From: Straminergon stramineum
Lineage: Eukaryota > Streptophyta > Bryopsida > Hypnales > Calliergonaceae
Assembly (NCBI GenBank): GCA_963920665.1
Contig: OY987265.1
Coordinates: 33,299,001 to 33,363,000, forward strand
Length of the DNA: 64,000 nt
Direction of reading: 5' to 3'
The notes beneath the pieces were generated by a model, which ran no database searches, was not told the DNA's origin, and was given only the letters and a program-made list of their open reading frames with translations. The first letter of the stretch is position 1. Each line of letters opens with the position of its first letter. This document shows, piece after piece, positions 48,555-60,430 of the stretch. A program made the translations under genes and the position numbers.

Positions 48555-50397
48555 TGTTTGTTGGGGGGATCCTTTTTGCGCCCCCCCACAAATAAAGAGT
48601 CCTCCATAAGTTACTTGCTTAAACAATGAGTCCTTGGAACCTCTGAGAATCTTGTAATACAAGTTGTAGCTAGAGAAAGATATTCCATGCATTATAACTA
48701 AAGTCTCCCCCAAGGTATAAGGTAAACTTGCCTATGATAGGCAAACCATCCATAATAGGCACCTAGGAAATGACCCATTAAAGTCTTACATCAACCCATG
48801 ATAGACTTTATGTATTAAATAAGATTAGGACTACATTAGTTTGGTTAGTGACTAAAATCAATGGCTTTGTTGATAGTAATGGTGTTATTAGTGCCTATTT
48901 TAGGAACTTCTAGCTTTTTAATATAAATTCATCAAATCAAGTGATTTTTTTATTTCTTCATGTTTTGGCCATGTTAGGAAATATTATACCCATGTTAAAA
49001 AATGTTTTGACTACTTTAGGTGGTAGGATGGCATACACTTTTTATTGGTTTTGGAATAGTCTATACTCTTTTGGATCAATTGATAAGCACACTTCAAAAA
49101 TTCATAAGAAATTCATATTTTGTCAAAAATAAATAAAATTTCAATTGCTCTTTTCTTTTCTCACAATTGTCTTTGTATGGCAAAAACTTTGAACTTTCTT
49201 GCTAATTATTATAGGGCAAAACACTCATTCTGCATGTCATAGGTAGGCTTACTTTATAAGGAAGAATAATACCTCCACCTAGGGGCAGCCAACTTGCTCG
49301 TTTAATAATGTTATGACTATTCTACCAAAGTCACATGATTTTAACTAGTGCATCCTAAAAATATTATTACTAATTTTTTTAAATGGAAAAATAAAGAAAG
49401 AATATAGTTTCACTAATTTTGTACCCTCACTAACAAGAATAAATCAATGTACTTGAGCATTAGACCTAGCATTTCCCTCTTGAATAGTTGATTTCTACAC
49501 ATTGAAAAGAACCCCTATTTATTTCAAAATATTATTTCGGAAATACAAATTATTTTAAAAAAAGAAGTAGAAATTAAAAGAAAAGACATATACATATACA
49601 TATATATGAATATAAAACGGAAGAAAATTTGCTTTTTCAAAAATTGCCATAGCCCATTTGCCATCTCTCCGAAGTAGTGTGCATTTGTCAACCCCCCTTA
49701 ATGATGAGATTCTCTTTCCTATGTCTTCCGCCTTCATTTTTTTTCCTTTTTTCTGCCCAAATAGGCGCACCTGCAATTGCACCATAGTGGAGTAGTAATA
49801 GGATTCACGGTCCAACCTCCCCCAAAACCGCCCCAGACCGCCAGAGAATTGGGCCGTGATATAAGAGAGCGGACCCCAAAGAAAGCCCTGGGCAGTCATT
49901 ATATTAAGCCCCTTGACGACGGTGGAAAAAGGGCGGGTCTTCTATAGGACAGGTTCATTGCTAAATCCCCCCCCCCCCCCCCCTTCCGTACCCCACAAGA
50001 GCAAACTAAAATAAAATATATTTATTTTTTGAGAAAGATAGAAAGTGGGGTTTTGCCCAAATACAAAAAGGCTTTGTGGAATGCAAACTCCTGTTGTGAC
50101 AGGAATCTTTTCTCCGAGGTTGCTACGGTGACATGGACCAAGAGGAGACTGTCACTCACTAGTCGGTGGGGAGCTTGGATTAGTAAGTCGTTACACTTTT
50201 AGGGATTGCAACATGGGGATCCACTTAAGTTTAATTTTTTTCTAATTTTTTTTGGAAAAATTCAAGTTCATTTTTTTCTTTTTTTTTTTTGGAAACAAAT
50301 GGAATCCCATTGAATTAAAGTTCACTTTTCACTCGGGCTTGTGTGCACATTCAAAATGGAGCCAAGGGCGGGGGGTGGGGGAATGTCGCCTAGTTAA
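48555..50397. other. Intergenic DNA with simple-sequence runs, no gene seen
   Basis: A cytosine run of about 16 lies at 49968-49983 and a less AT-rich island at 49640-49960. Minus-strand frames there have no domain. No gene supported. Confidence 0.45.
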
Positions 50398-50415
50398 ATA
50401 TATATATATATATAT
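50398..50415. repeat. (TA)n microsatellite
   Basis: About eight to nine uninterrupted TA dinucleotides. A separate (GT)n run of about seven units lies at 50639-50653. Confidence 0.8.
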
Positions 50416-53400
50416 CTAATCCCCAAGAAAAAGGGGCGGGGGGACCGGGGGAGACAATTGGCTCGGCACTCAGGCCGCCAGGCGCCCAGGCCCAGCCAGA
50501 TTCGGAGCTACGGTACTTGAATTTGAATTCCCGTCCGTCTCGTGGTCTCCGCCCCCTGTAATGCACTAACCGTATTTAGGGCTAACAAAATCCATTGGTC
50601 CAGATTTTATTGGCTGCTGGGGGGACTGGAGGCTGAGAGTGTGTGTGTGTGTGTAAGCTGGCTATGGTGGAAGCACTGAAGATAGACACTTTTCCCTTGT
50701 TCTACACTGATACACTGAATAGGGGTATTAAGGGGACCCATACTAATCAATTGACATTTCACACTATATAAATATCGACCTTTACTGTACATAGTTATAT
50801 AGTTACTGAAGTGTCCCAAGGATGTACATCATGTTTCAAACATCTAGAGTTTTCTACAATCAGTCCTTTCAATTTTTTGATCTCCTTAATACCCTATTCA
50901 ATGTACAATACGATACAATCTCATGATGGAATAACTTATTAGTGTAGTTAGTGTGCGCTATGTTGTTGCCACAGTCAAAGTAGTTTTTCATTCATAAAAA
51001 CTTTGAAATTCAATAACTTTCACATTTGTAGTAGGTCCCCGTGCCATGAAACTAAGTCCATACACCCCTCCTTGTTGAAAGCTTTCCGATGCTTTAAAGA
51101 CTGTGACCGGGGGACGAACGATTCTGAAGATCTCACTATAACAAACAAACATCCTAACTTAAGATGTGGGTTGAAAATATATAATAGATTATAGGTGATG
51201 GGAAAACAAACTAGTGGGTTCCTAAGAATGATTATAGGTAAGACCTACAAAGTAGATTTAGAAATGAGTGAAGTATTGACTTGCACTCGTTCCTTATGAC
51301 ATAGTCTTTTTAACCCTTACCTAAACTAAACTAAACTAATTTAATACATCAAAGCAAACAAGTAGCTAGAGTTGTTTCACAGAAGTTGCAATTTGTTGTT
51401 TGTGGTACGCATATTTCTGGAGCACATTTGGTGAACATGATTGCAGGACAAAAAATTTGACGGCTCTTCCAAAAAAATAGATGTAGACTTTCAGCGCGTC
51501 AAATTTAGTGAGCGCCGGTGAGGTTGACTCAACGCTCCAAAAGAGATCCCGGGACCGAAGGCCTATAACTTAGGAAGGCCAATTGAAAGCCTATTATATA
51601 ATAATGCGAGGAGAAGTAGGGCAACGTGTCCTTCATGTTATTCAGTTCCCCACTAATAATGAGCTGAATTTTCTGCCCTTCTGACACCCCCTGGCTGGGA
51701 GGGAGGGATAGCAGTTTCCAAGTGGCTGGGTTCGGCTATAATAAAGAAAGTTAGGGTTTTGCAGTCAGCGGCTTGCAAGGGCAATTTCATTTCATTTCAT
51801 TCAGTTGCTTTTTTCCATTTGGGACCCAAATTTTAACTTATGAAAAATCAAGTGGTCAGGAATGGATTGATCATCCACGTGGCAGTCGGTCAGCCACTCC
51901 AGGGCTCTACTTACTTTGCCCAGGTGCTGCATTAGTATAGTATCCTAGGAGTTAAATTCGTGAAAGGGGGTTACCTTAGCACGATGAAAGCGGGCACTTT
52001 GGTTTCAAGAAAAAAAAAGAAAAGCGGGCACTTTGCATGAAGTCTGGCTGTCAAAAGTTTGGAGGTCTGTTTCAAGAAAAAAAAAAGTTTGCAGGTCTGA
52101 TTTGGGGTCCATTTTAGCAATTGGGCAATTTGAGGCCTCAAATGGATGAAAATTGAAAATATGGAACAACATTCATTCAAGAAATAAAGCATTTTTCATC
52201 TTGATTGGAAGGGGGGTCTAATTGAAGTATTTATATACACACCTCTTCTCCATGGGATTCAGAGAGGTATATGAAATAAATTAATGAAGCATGAAATAGA
52301 AGGGTTTTTTCTTACCTGCACCCTTGCATTGACTTAGGAGGTGACAAGTGAGTTTGGGGTGGGGGTGGGGGTGTCATGTACCCCAACCCTTCTATTTAGG
52401 TGAATCAACCTATTATTGCCTCCCATCTCAATTCCACCTTTATGTAAATTTTGGAATGAAAATGTGCATTGCGGGTACATGAGGGCGGAATTGAAATTTA
52501 GATGGTAATAGGGAGGATCACCAAATGGTATTAGCAATTCCCAAAATTGATCAATATAAGGTATGTGCATACAAAATGGACACCTAAAATGATCAGATTG
52601 TATTCATTTAGAGTGATGATTCTAAGTGTACATATATTAAGAGCACAACTTCTATACTACAATTAAAAAATATATACACATTATTATAGTAGAGGAGAGC
52701 AAAACTTGGTTATGTCAAAACTCAAAACTTCCCCCTGTTATTGACCACCTTGTCCATAGTGCATGAATAGAAAGATGGAATCCTAAAGGAAAAGCAAGAA
52801 GGAGAACATGGCAAGGATGTGGAAATGGATCAATCAACATTAAAAATGCAAAATTTTAAAGAAAAAAACTAGGAATAAATCTCATATAGTAGAAGCTACT
52901 GTAGCCCGCAAAGTAAAGACAATATAGTGAGGAAAGCTACAATTTTGTGCTAGGCCATGAATTTGTTGAATCGTATGAAGAATTGTTTTGGCTTAGAGAG
53001 TTTGCATGTGATTCTTGTGGGGGTGCAAAGGTTTCCTTTGGTACAAATGGATTATGGTATGCAAGGCATGTTCTAACGGCTATGGCAATCAATCATGTTT
53101 GTTGAAGAAAAAATATATCCTTGTAATGATGAATTTATTATGAAATGAGTTTCTTTTTCATATGAAAAATAGCTTTGCTACATTCACTATATTCTTCTCA
53201 ATTTTGTAGAATACACAAATATGAGTAGAAACTTCATTAATCTCTTTTGCATCTTTTAACCAATTCATGTTTGAAAGAATAATAAATTCCTAACTATTGT
53301 TGCATATATCACATGACCAATTTATACCATTTCAATGCATTTTTTATTGAGAGATGATCCAATCCCTTCCATCCCTACACTTCATGTGAAAACAACTATC

Positions 53401-54624
53401 ATTTTACAAATAAGTTACAAATCTCCACAATTGTAGGATTGTTAGGGGACATGAAAGTGAATTTTGCACATGAAATTAATGATAAAGGCTAATGCTAGTC
53501 TTTTAACCATAGAAAAACACCATCCTATGACCAAGTCATTCATTGACCCCTTTTGGGTTGCAACGTCCTTACATGGTTCAAGGATAATACACATTCTTCA
53601 TACTGTAAAAATTCAAGATCTCCCTTATATGCTTCCTCAAAGAATGATAGTCTCAAAACACCAAATTCTATAACCACTGGTCTACTAGTAGTAGGAATTT
53701 ATAGGGCATGCTTTTAAAACATGGTTTATGCATCTCCCTTCAAAACTTACTAGCAAATTGGGATATTGTATAGTGAAGTCAATGTAGTAAAATTGCACTA
53801 AGTTTGCATGTAGGGATCGTTTTTTTGGTTTCAAGCGAAATTTTGTTCAACCCACCAAATTTTGGCCTCTCTGTTACTGTCCCTCCAAATTTGGACCTCT
53901 ACAATGAGGCCAACAAGTTGACACTTACCCAAGAAAGAAACTCCGGTAGAGATGAAGTCCTTTTCTCCTTCATTATAGGCAAACACTCTACCTCTACCTC
54001 AAAATAAATCCATAGTCTCTAGTAGGAAACTAGTTGGAGTAGTGTACAACAAAATTGAAACAAAATTATATGAAACGAATTAGACAATACCACATGACCA
54101 AACACAGCAAATCAACAGAAACTGCAGCTACTGACATGAGAAAATTGAGAATCTCTCAACACTGCACAAGAAGTTTGTAAGCTTAAGGGTTGATGTTTTA
54201 CTAGGCTATGCGTATGGACACAACCAGTGGAAGAATCCTGAATCTTTGAAGTTGTCAGACAAAAAAGTTTCACCATGTGACTTGGATTTGTACAATTTCA
54301 ATAATTGACGAGCGTAGAGCTGTGTGGGGAAAAGAAAAGAAAATTGGACCACAACAAGCACTCACAAGTTACCTTCTTTCCATTGTTGTCAAACAGTGCA
54401 AGTTATACATCTTGCTACTGTAGTAACTACGCACATTCTTGTTGCACCTCTCTTTTTGTAACTTAATAAATAAAAAGTTGCGCCCTTTTCAATCACAATG
54501 CCCAGGTTCGCAAGGAAGAATATGGTAGTGAGCGCTGCATGATTGGAGCAGTTGGGGAAGTTCTCTTGAAAGTCAACAAAGTGAGTAGAAAACAAGCTAG
54601 TATTCCAAAACCTTGGTGGTATGG
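50416..54624. other. Intergenic DNA, no gene seen
   Basis: Alternates between less AT-rich patches (50.4-50.6 and 51.4-52.0 kb) and AT-rich DNA. A short direct repeat ('gcgggcactttg' and 'tttcaagaaaaaaaaa') occurs twice at 51988-52095, and a GGGGGT-rich run at 52357-52373. Frames up to about 78 codons are motif-free. Confidence 0.4.
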
Positions 54625-55945
54625 TACATCACAAAGTTCAGAATTTGCGGTTTATCAACAGTTATTATGTGGTTATTGTTGTTTCATGAGTTCGTATATT
54701 AGTATTCAATTTAGCGCATCATTATGATACATTACTTTATAATTTATCACATTGTTACGATGCATTACTTTCAATTGAAAGTAATGCATCGTAATGATGC
54801 GGAAAATTGTGAAATAATGCATTGTAATGATGTGTGATTGCAAGAAACACTTGTTCTATTTTTTGTCCCCTTGCCCTCAAACACGTGGTTTTTTTGTCAT
54901 AACTTTTGCATCGTAAGTCTACTTGTCTTGAAATTTGGAATGAAGGTACACATAAAAGTTTCACTCATTCCATAATTTTTTGTTTTTTCTTAAAATTACT
55001 TTACTATTTTTAAGGTGCTCCCAATTGGGTGTCTATCTTGGCCATTTTGGGGGTTTGGGGTTTGATGTTGTACCCAAAAATGCAAATTGGAAGCCACAAA
55101 TTGAAAAAGATGGAGGTGTAATTGCATTCCAACAACAGACAAAGAGATTTTTGCAAAACACCTTTGTAAGAGGTGTCTACATAGGGTCAAAGTGACCGTT
55201 GTTTGCGCTCATTTTTCAGGCAAGAAAAAAAATTTCTTGAAGAAATTTTTGGTGTAATGCAAGAGCAAGCTTGTCTACAAAAATGACTTTCTTTTATTGA
55301 ATTTTTTTGAATTTTTTTTGAATTTCTAAAAATGAAAAGGTCCATAGACACCTTTCCTACAATTTTTTGCCCCTAGTGGCTTCTATGTTACTACATAGTA
55401 TTGTATAGTACTGAATCAACAATTTAAATTTGCAAGCGCCCTTAATCAATGGTTGAGATTCGTAGGCGCACGTAGACGTACAAAATTGATAATAGTCCAT
55501 ACACTAGAAGAAAACTGCATTGAACTTGTCAAAGAATGCATTTTACTCAATAGAAAAGTGTAGGTTGGATTTTGTTGAGATCTCCCTTCGTAACCCAAAA
55601 TTTTACATTCTAACACAAAATTTTGTGTTTCACTTGTCAGATTTGGTGTTGAAATGCAGAATTTTGCGTTACAAAAGGAAAACTCAACAAAATCTAGCCC
55701 ACACTTTTATGTTGAATAGAACATAGTTTATGTCAAGTAAAACGCAGTTTTTGACAATACAATTTTCTTCTAGTGATAGTACTGCCAATCCTACTGCTAG
55801 AAATCGCGTTTTTGAGCCAAAAATGTGAAGTGTTTCTTGCAATCACTTTGATGTGCTAAATTGTATATTAATGTGCGAATCCATGAAACAACGATAACCA
55901 CATGATAATTGTTGATAAATTGTAGGTTCTAAACTTTGTGATGTA
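54625..55945. mobile_element. 1.3-kb element with long inverted arms
   Basis: The left arm (54625 to about 54735, 'tacatcacaaagtt...tttatcaacagttattatgtggttattgttgtttcatgagttcg') is mirrored by the right arm (about 55830-55945, '...cgaatccatgaaacaacgataaccacatgataattgttgataaa...aactttgtgatgta'). A further matched block 'gattgcaagaaacactt' occurs at 54836 and, inverted, near 55835. Just inside the left arm a 40-bp perfect palindrome spans 54755-54794. The interior has no long frame and contains the CACTA-type element at 55502. No target duplication is visible. Confidence 0.6.
55502..55775. mobile_element. 274-bp CACTA-type MITE with ATA target duplication
   Basis: The first bases CACTAGAAGAAAA and the last bases TTTTCTTCTAGTG are exact inverted ends of the CACTA (EnSpm) type. 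The three bases ATA lie directly outside both ends, matching the 3-bp target duplication expected of that superfamily. Subterminal 'acttgtcaaa' / 'tttgacaa' add further symmetry. There is no coding frame, so the element depends on a transposase supplied elsewhere. It is inserted in the 1.3-kb inverted-arm element. Confidence 0.9.
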
Positions 55946-56252
55946 GTTTGCTCTCAAAGTGACTATTGAAGAGCTAATTGCCTTTTGGGAGGAAACTAAA
56001 CTCCTTGAAATAATTTTCAGTCAATGTTTATAGGAAGGAAAATGGAATTGACATCGAACCCAAATTGTTTCATATTTTTTTGGACCTTTGTGGAATTAGT
56101 TACGAATTTTTGAAGTTCAAATGTATTGGTCACTAAGCTAAAAGCAACCACCTCTTGTAATGTATATTGTTGGTACATTGAAGAAAGCAAAATGTACCTT
56201 TATGTTATGTTCATTTTGGGGGGCATGGGCACTTATAGAGCCAACTACCTTA
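55941..56252 (-). mobile_element. AAGGTAGT MITE, copy 2 (inverted)
   Basis: On the minus strand this reads TTAAGGTAGTTGGCTCT..., continues with the family core ('ggtacattttgctttcttcaatgtaccaac', 'actaattccacaaaggtccaaaaaa', 'ttccattttccttcctat') and ends '...agcaaactac'. Its distal end abuts or overlaps the right arm of the 1.3-kb element at 55945, where the last few terminal bases are replaced. Confidence 0.8.
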
Positions 56253-57331
56253 AATGGACTTTGGAACCAATAAGAACTCTTGATTAAAGTCAATGTTTCT
56301 CTATCATATTCTAGTTTGGTGCTCCAAATGACTTCCTTTTGCTTGTGTTATTGTGTAACCCATCATCACAACCCATCTTTCAAACAAACAGAAGCTTAGG
56401 AAAATGTTTATGGAGAAATTGGGGATGAATTGAAAATTTGCCACGATATTAATTCAAAGTTTGAATTGATAGTTTAGTAAGGTCACCACACCTAAAATTG
56501 ACCACTCCTAAAAACCACCCCCAACTTTTGAAGGAAAATTGAACGTGAAGAATACCCAAAGTAGTGAGCATTAGAAGGCCAAGTGCCAAGTGGAGTTGGG
56601 GGCAAGTTTGGGTAGTGAATGGCTCTATTTATAGTACTATGGAGGTGGCAACCTTACAATCAAGTGGTTGATTTTGAGTACCAACTTTCTTTCTATGATA
56701 ACTTCTTCTCTATGACATATTTTGATACTACTAGTGGTCTGATTTCTTATTGTGCATCAAATGGATCCTGGCATCACCTACATTACACTTTTAGCCTCCT
56801 ACACCTTGCATCTTTTGAAAATTCATATAACTAATTAACAACACTTCCAAAAATTATAGACTCACATGCATTTCGCCTTGTAGTGCTTGGCAGCAATGTT
56901 CATATCAGTTATCACTCAAAGCTTTTTCTTCATGCGATTTTAGGCGTACTAAGTTAGTAGTTGCCTTATCGTACATGCCTTTGATGACGGACAGTTCACA
57001 CTTGACATTGGACTTTGAAAACTTATTACTATTTTTTAGTATTCTTAGCTGGTGGAATGATGCTGAGTGTTCATGCAAAATGAAGCAAAGCCAAAAGGCT
57101 CTGCCATGACAGTGAACGCAAAGCAGCTGGTCCATTTCACCCCAACTTTTGCCAGGGGCGTATTAATGGAGAACTGTTGTGATCTCATGGAGGCTCAATA
57201 ACTGACTGAACTCAATGTAAGTATATAACTTATGTATGAGAATTTGTGTCCAAATGGAAAAAAAAAAAGTTAAAAAAAAATGTAGACTAGTCGTGACGTG
57301 AGACGGACTTTTCATGGTGTCTCGTTTTTCT
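56253..57331. other. Intergenic DNA, no gene seen
   Basis: The ATG-led frame at 56619-56834 has no recognisable domain and no splice-compatible neighbour. Nothing else supported. Confidence 0.45.
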
Positions 57332-57934
57332 TTAACCCCTAAATGAAATGATCCAGGCTCACTCTGGATAGAAATTGCCAAAAACTGCCACTTTTTAGAT
57401 CAGCAAGAAAAAAATGAAAAAAGAAATTATTTTTTCAAAATTCAACCATACAAATTTGTACTAGACTTCTTTAGGAACATGTGGGAAAAAATTTAGAAAC
57501 TTTGATTGCACAGATTGAAGGATTATAACATTTGAAGTTCGGTGGAAAAGTTTTTTTTCAACCTTGCTTGACATGGCCTACAAAATTTAACTCCTTCTAG
57601 AATGAGATTCTTACACTAAACATGGTTTTGTTTTTGTTTTTTTGTTTTTTTGCATCTTGTATCATGTAATCTACACATCAGCCAAATTCCAAAATCATGA
57701 GAAGAGTTTTGCACATGCTGCCTGAAGCTGCCCAAGCTGCCCACAAAGTTCAGGGCAACATAACTTTTGATCTAGACACCCGATCAGAAAAAAAAAATTA
57801 GATTTTTAGGAAGGGGGGACATAGTTACTCATTGTGTCCAGATTTCATGAACATCTAACCAAAAATGACTTCATAGGAACCTACCCAAGATTTCTTGCAT
57901 ATCTTGAACGGACACTTGGTCCTTTAGGAGTTAA
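57332..57934. mobile_element. TTAA-flanked MITE-like element, type B, copy 2 (inverted)
   Basis: Ends are TTAACCCCTAAATG and GGTCCTTTAGGAGTTAA, with TTAA on both borders; 603 bp. It is the reverse complement of 47971-48554 over its length: 'catgaacatctaaccaaaaatgacttcataggaacctacccaagatttcttg...gaacggacacttggtcc' corresponds to the left part of copy 1. One terminal base differs from consensus (AGGAG for AGGGG). Confidence 0.85.
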
Positions 57935-58133
57935 ACTACACTGCTCTATCCTATTAGTATATGTGACACTAATTTACAAAAGTCAAATTATCTATATAAT
58001 ATTTAAATTAGTGTATTTTTTTCCTTTGAAAAGTGACAGTGCTTTCATAAAAATAAAGAGATCGAGAACAAGCAATCGATCTGGCTCACATGGCGGTATC
58101 AGCTTGGGAATGTGAGTAGAGGTCATATTCCAC

Positions 58134-58977
58134 TTAACCCCTAATTGCCCAACTAACCATATGTGGTTGATTTGAAATTTTAGGCTTGTTTTGAGATGGG
58201 CAATAAAATTCCTCTAACCGATCAAAAAAATCTATGGATAGTTTCAATGGTTAACTATTGAATTTTTTTATTTTTCATTGCTAAAGGTAAATTCTTCATT
58301 TTTGAGCAGTCCTCAAAAGCATACATGTATCTTAGTGGCAAAGTAAAGCTTGCAATTTTTACTCGATTTCTTGGCTTTGAACAAAGCTTGCCAATTTCTC
58401 TTGATTTGAGATCTAAAAAATTATATAGATCCATTTGATTTGAAAATGGTCCCAATGGAAAGAATAAATCATTTTCATGATTATCACCATTGAAAATTTA
58501 AACATACAAATGTTGATGTGGAGTTAATTGCAATTTCTACTTATAAAAAAAATTGCATTTCAACAATTGCAAGGTGGATTGTGTAATGAGTTTGATAGCT
58601 CTTCATTTGAACTTAAGGTTTTTGGAAGTGCATTTTAGTATGCTAACCGGGATGCTAACACGATTTTTAGTTGGTCATGTCACCTCCAACCCCCTAAAAC
58701 TCTTATACGCAAATTTTTGAAACATTGTGGGGAGGGGTAGTATACTAAAAATAGAAAATGTACATTTTTCTTGTTATAATCTCACAACTTCTATGCAATT
58801 TTGCACTCAATATTGGTACGCATATTAGTAAGCAAGCTCTTTAGACATCCATACAGTTAGATTTTGAAAAAAAACATTCTTTTTCATTGGGGATAACTAT
58901 AAGTCCAATCCATACTCTTTTTTATAGTCAAAACACACTTGGAAAGGCTTGGACATATAGGGGTTAACTTAGGTTGG
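58134..58977. mobile_element. TTAA-flanked MITE-like element, type C
   Basis: Ends are TTAACCCCTAATTG and GGACATATAGGGGTTAA, so the inverted ends are short (about 10 bp) with TTAA borders; 844 bp. The interior is unlike types A and B. It lies only 200 bp from the type B copy, so the elements cluster. No open frame of substance. Confidence 0.65.
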
Positions 58978-59739
58978 AAAAACTACTAGAATAGAAAACC
59001 TCGTTCTTACACCAAGTATAAAGAAACTCTTGGCAAATGATTTTTCAAAACTCTTCACTACATTTGCCGAAGTAGGAGAGAATGTGGTTCCCATAAATCA
59101 TGCTAGCGAGATTTGTGTCCTACCAAGTAAGGATTTCAATTAGGATATCATGAAATATTATGTATTGTATCAATTTATACAAATCAACAAATAAAGTAGG
59201 CTCTATATTTGATTCTCTTACTAATAGGAAAAAACAATGTTAGTAGATTTGGAACATTTGGTGTATGTATTGATTAACAATCTTCAAACATAGTATGTAA
59301 AGGGTTCAATTTGTTTTTAACATGTGAAAAAATTATATTTTTGCATCCTATAAATAGTTTAAAGTAATTTATGCTATTTCTATGATTTTATTTTTCTCAA
59401 ATGATCAAAATTTTAGATGTAAAATTGAAATACCAGATTGAAAGACTTCAATCACTCTCATGTTTCTAAAACCATTGTCTCATGATCAAACATTATAATT
59501 CTTCAATCCATACGATATGTGATATTCCCGGTGATATTATTGTTAAAAGGAATTTTGTTAAAACATATTATTCAAAACATTTGCTCACTATTTCATTAGA
59601 GCATACTTGAAAAGGGAATTGTACATTACAAGTTAAAAAAATAAATAAAACAAAGGCATGCATGATTCAATTTAATTTACTCATCCCTACAAGTCAACTA
59701 CCATAGGTGCAATGCCACAAGCCAAAACATTCAATTTTG
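58978..59739. other. AT-rich intergenic DNA, no gene seen
   Basis: No feature supported. Confidence 0.5.
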
Positions 59740-59830
59740 TTTTGTCTTTTTAAATGAAACTAGATTTCATTGCAAAATGGCAAAATACAAGACCACCAAC
59801 CACAAATGGCCTAGAGGGAGAGAACTGAAC
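59740..59830 (-). mobile_element. Retroposon-like 3' end, third copy
   Basis: On the minus strand 'ctctaggccatttgtggttggtggtcttgtattttgcc' leads to 'tttgcaatgaaatctagtttcattt' and an A-rich tail (aaaaagacaaaacaaaa), parallel to the copy at 40660-40760. Confidence 0.55.
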
Positions 59831-60144
59831 CAAACCAAATCATTAAGTTTGAGGCATGTTTGAATATGGCACCACGCATATTTGTAAACAATTTCTAAAA
59901 TTGACCCCTACAAATTCTAGCCAACCTAAAAAAATAATACAGATTCTATTCAATGGTTAATTTTTGATGAACCTACTTTTTCAACACTTTCAAAAAATAT
60001 ATTCATAATTTATACACACAATGTTCAAAAGTTGCATTCTAAGAGAATCTATATTATAGTCCCTTTGTAACTACCAATAGAACCAATACAATTCTTCATA
60101 GTTTAGTAATAAAAAACATACTTGAAACCTTATTCATACCTTAA
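59831..60144. other. AT-rich spacer, no gene seen
   Basis: No feature supported. Confidence 0.45.
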
Positions 60145-60430
60145 GTTAGTTAGTTAGTTTTGTTTTGTTTTATTTTGTTTATTTGTTATGTTGAGATCTC
60201 ATGGACCATGCGTCCTCCGGTCACTTGTTTGGTACCATCGGAAAGCCCTTGGCGAGAAGGGGTGCACGGGCTTTGTTTTGTGGCGTTTGGACCTACAGTG
60301 TCAAAGTTATGAATTTTGGAGTTATTTTTGGTTTTTTAAAATTAGAAAATTACTTTTACTTTGATTTTGGTTGTGACATTGGCACATGGCACACTAGTGT
60401 GGATGATTTTAGATGTTGTTACATTGAACT
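60145..60430 (-). mobile_element. Retroposon-like repeat, copy 2 (partner at 17945-18195)
   Basis: Minus-strand reading ends '...ccatgagatctcaacataacaaataaacaaaataaaacaaaac' and is preceded by 'caaagcccgtgcacccc' and 'aaagtaaaagtaatttt', the same order as the copy near 18 kb. The A-rich simple tail differs in unit (AAAAC/AAAAT against AACC), which is normal for independent retroposon insertions. Confidence 0.6.

Noticed and set aside
49968..49983. Long cytosine run (and a similar one at 24469-24478) as possible structural elements
   Set aside because: Simple homopolymers without context; they are also prone to assembly and sequencing error.
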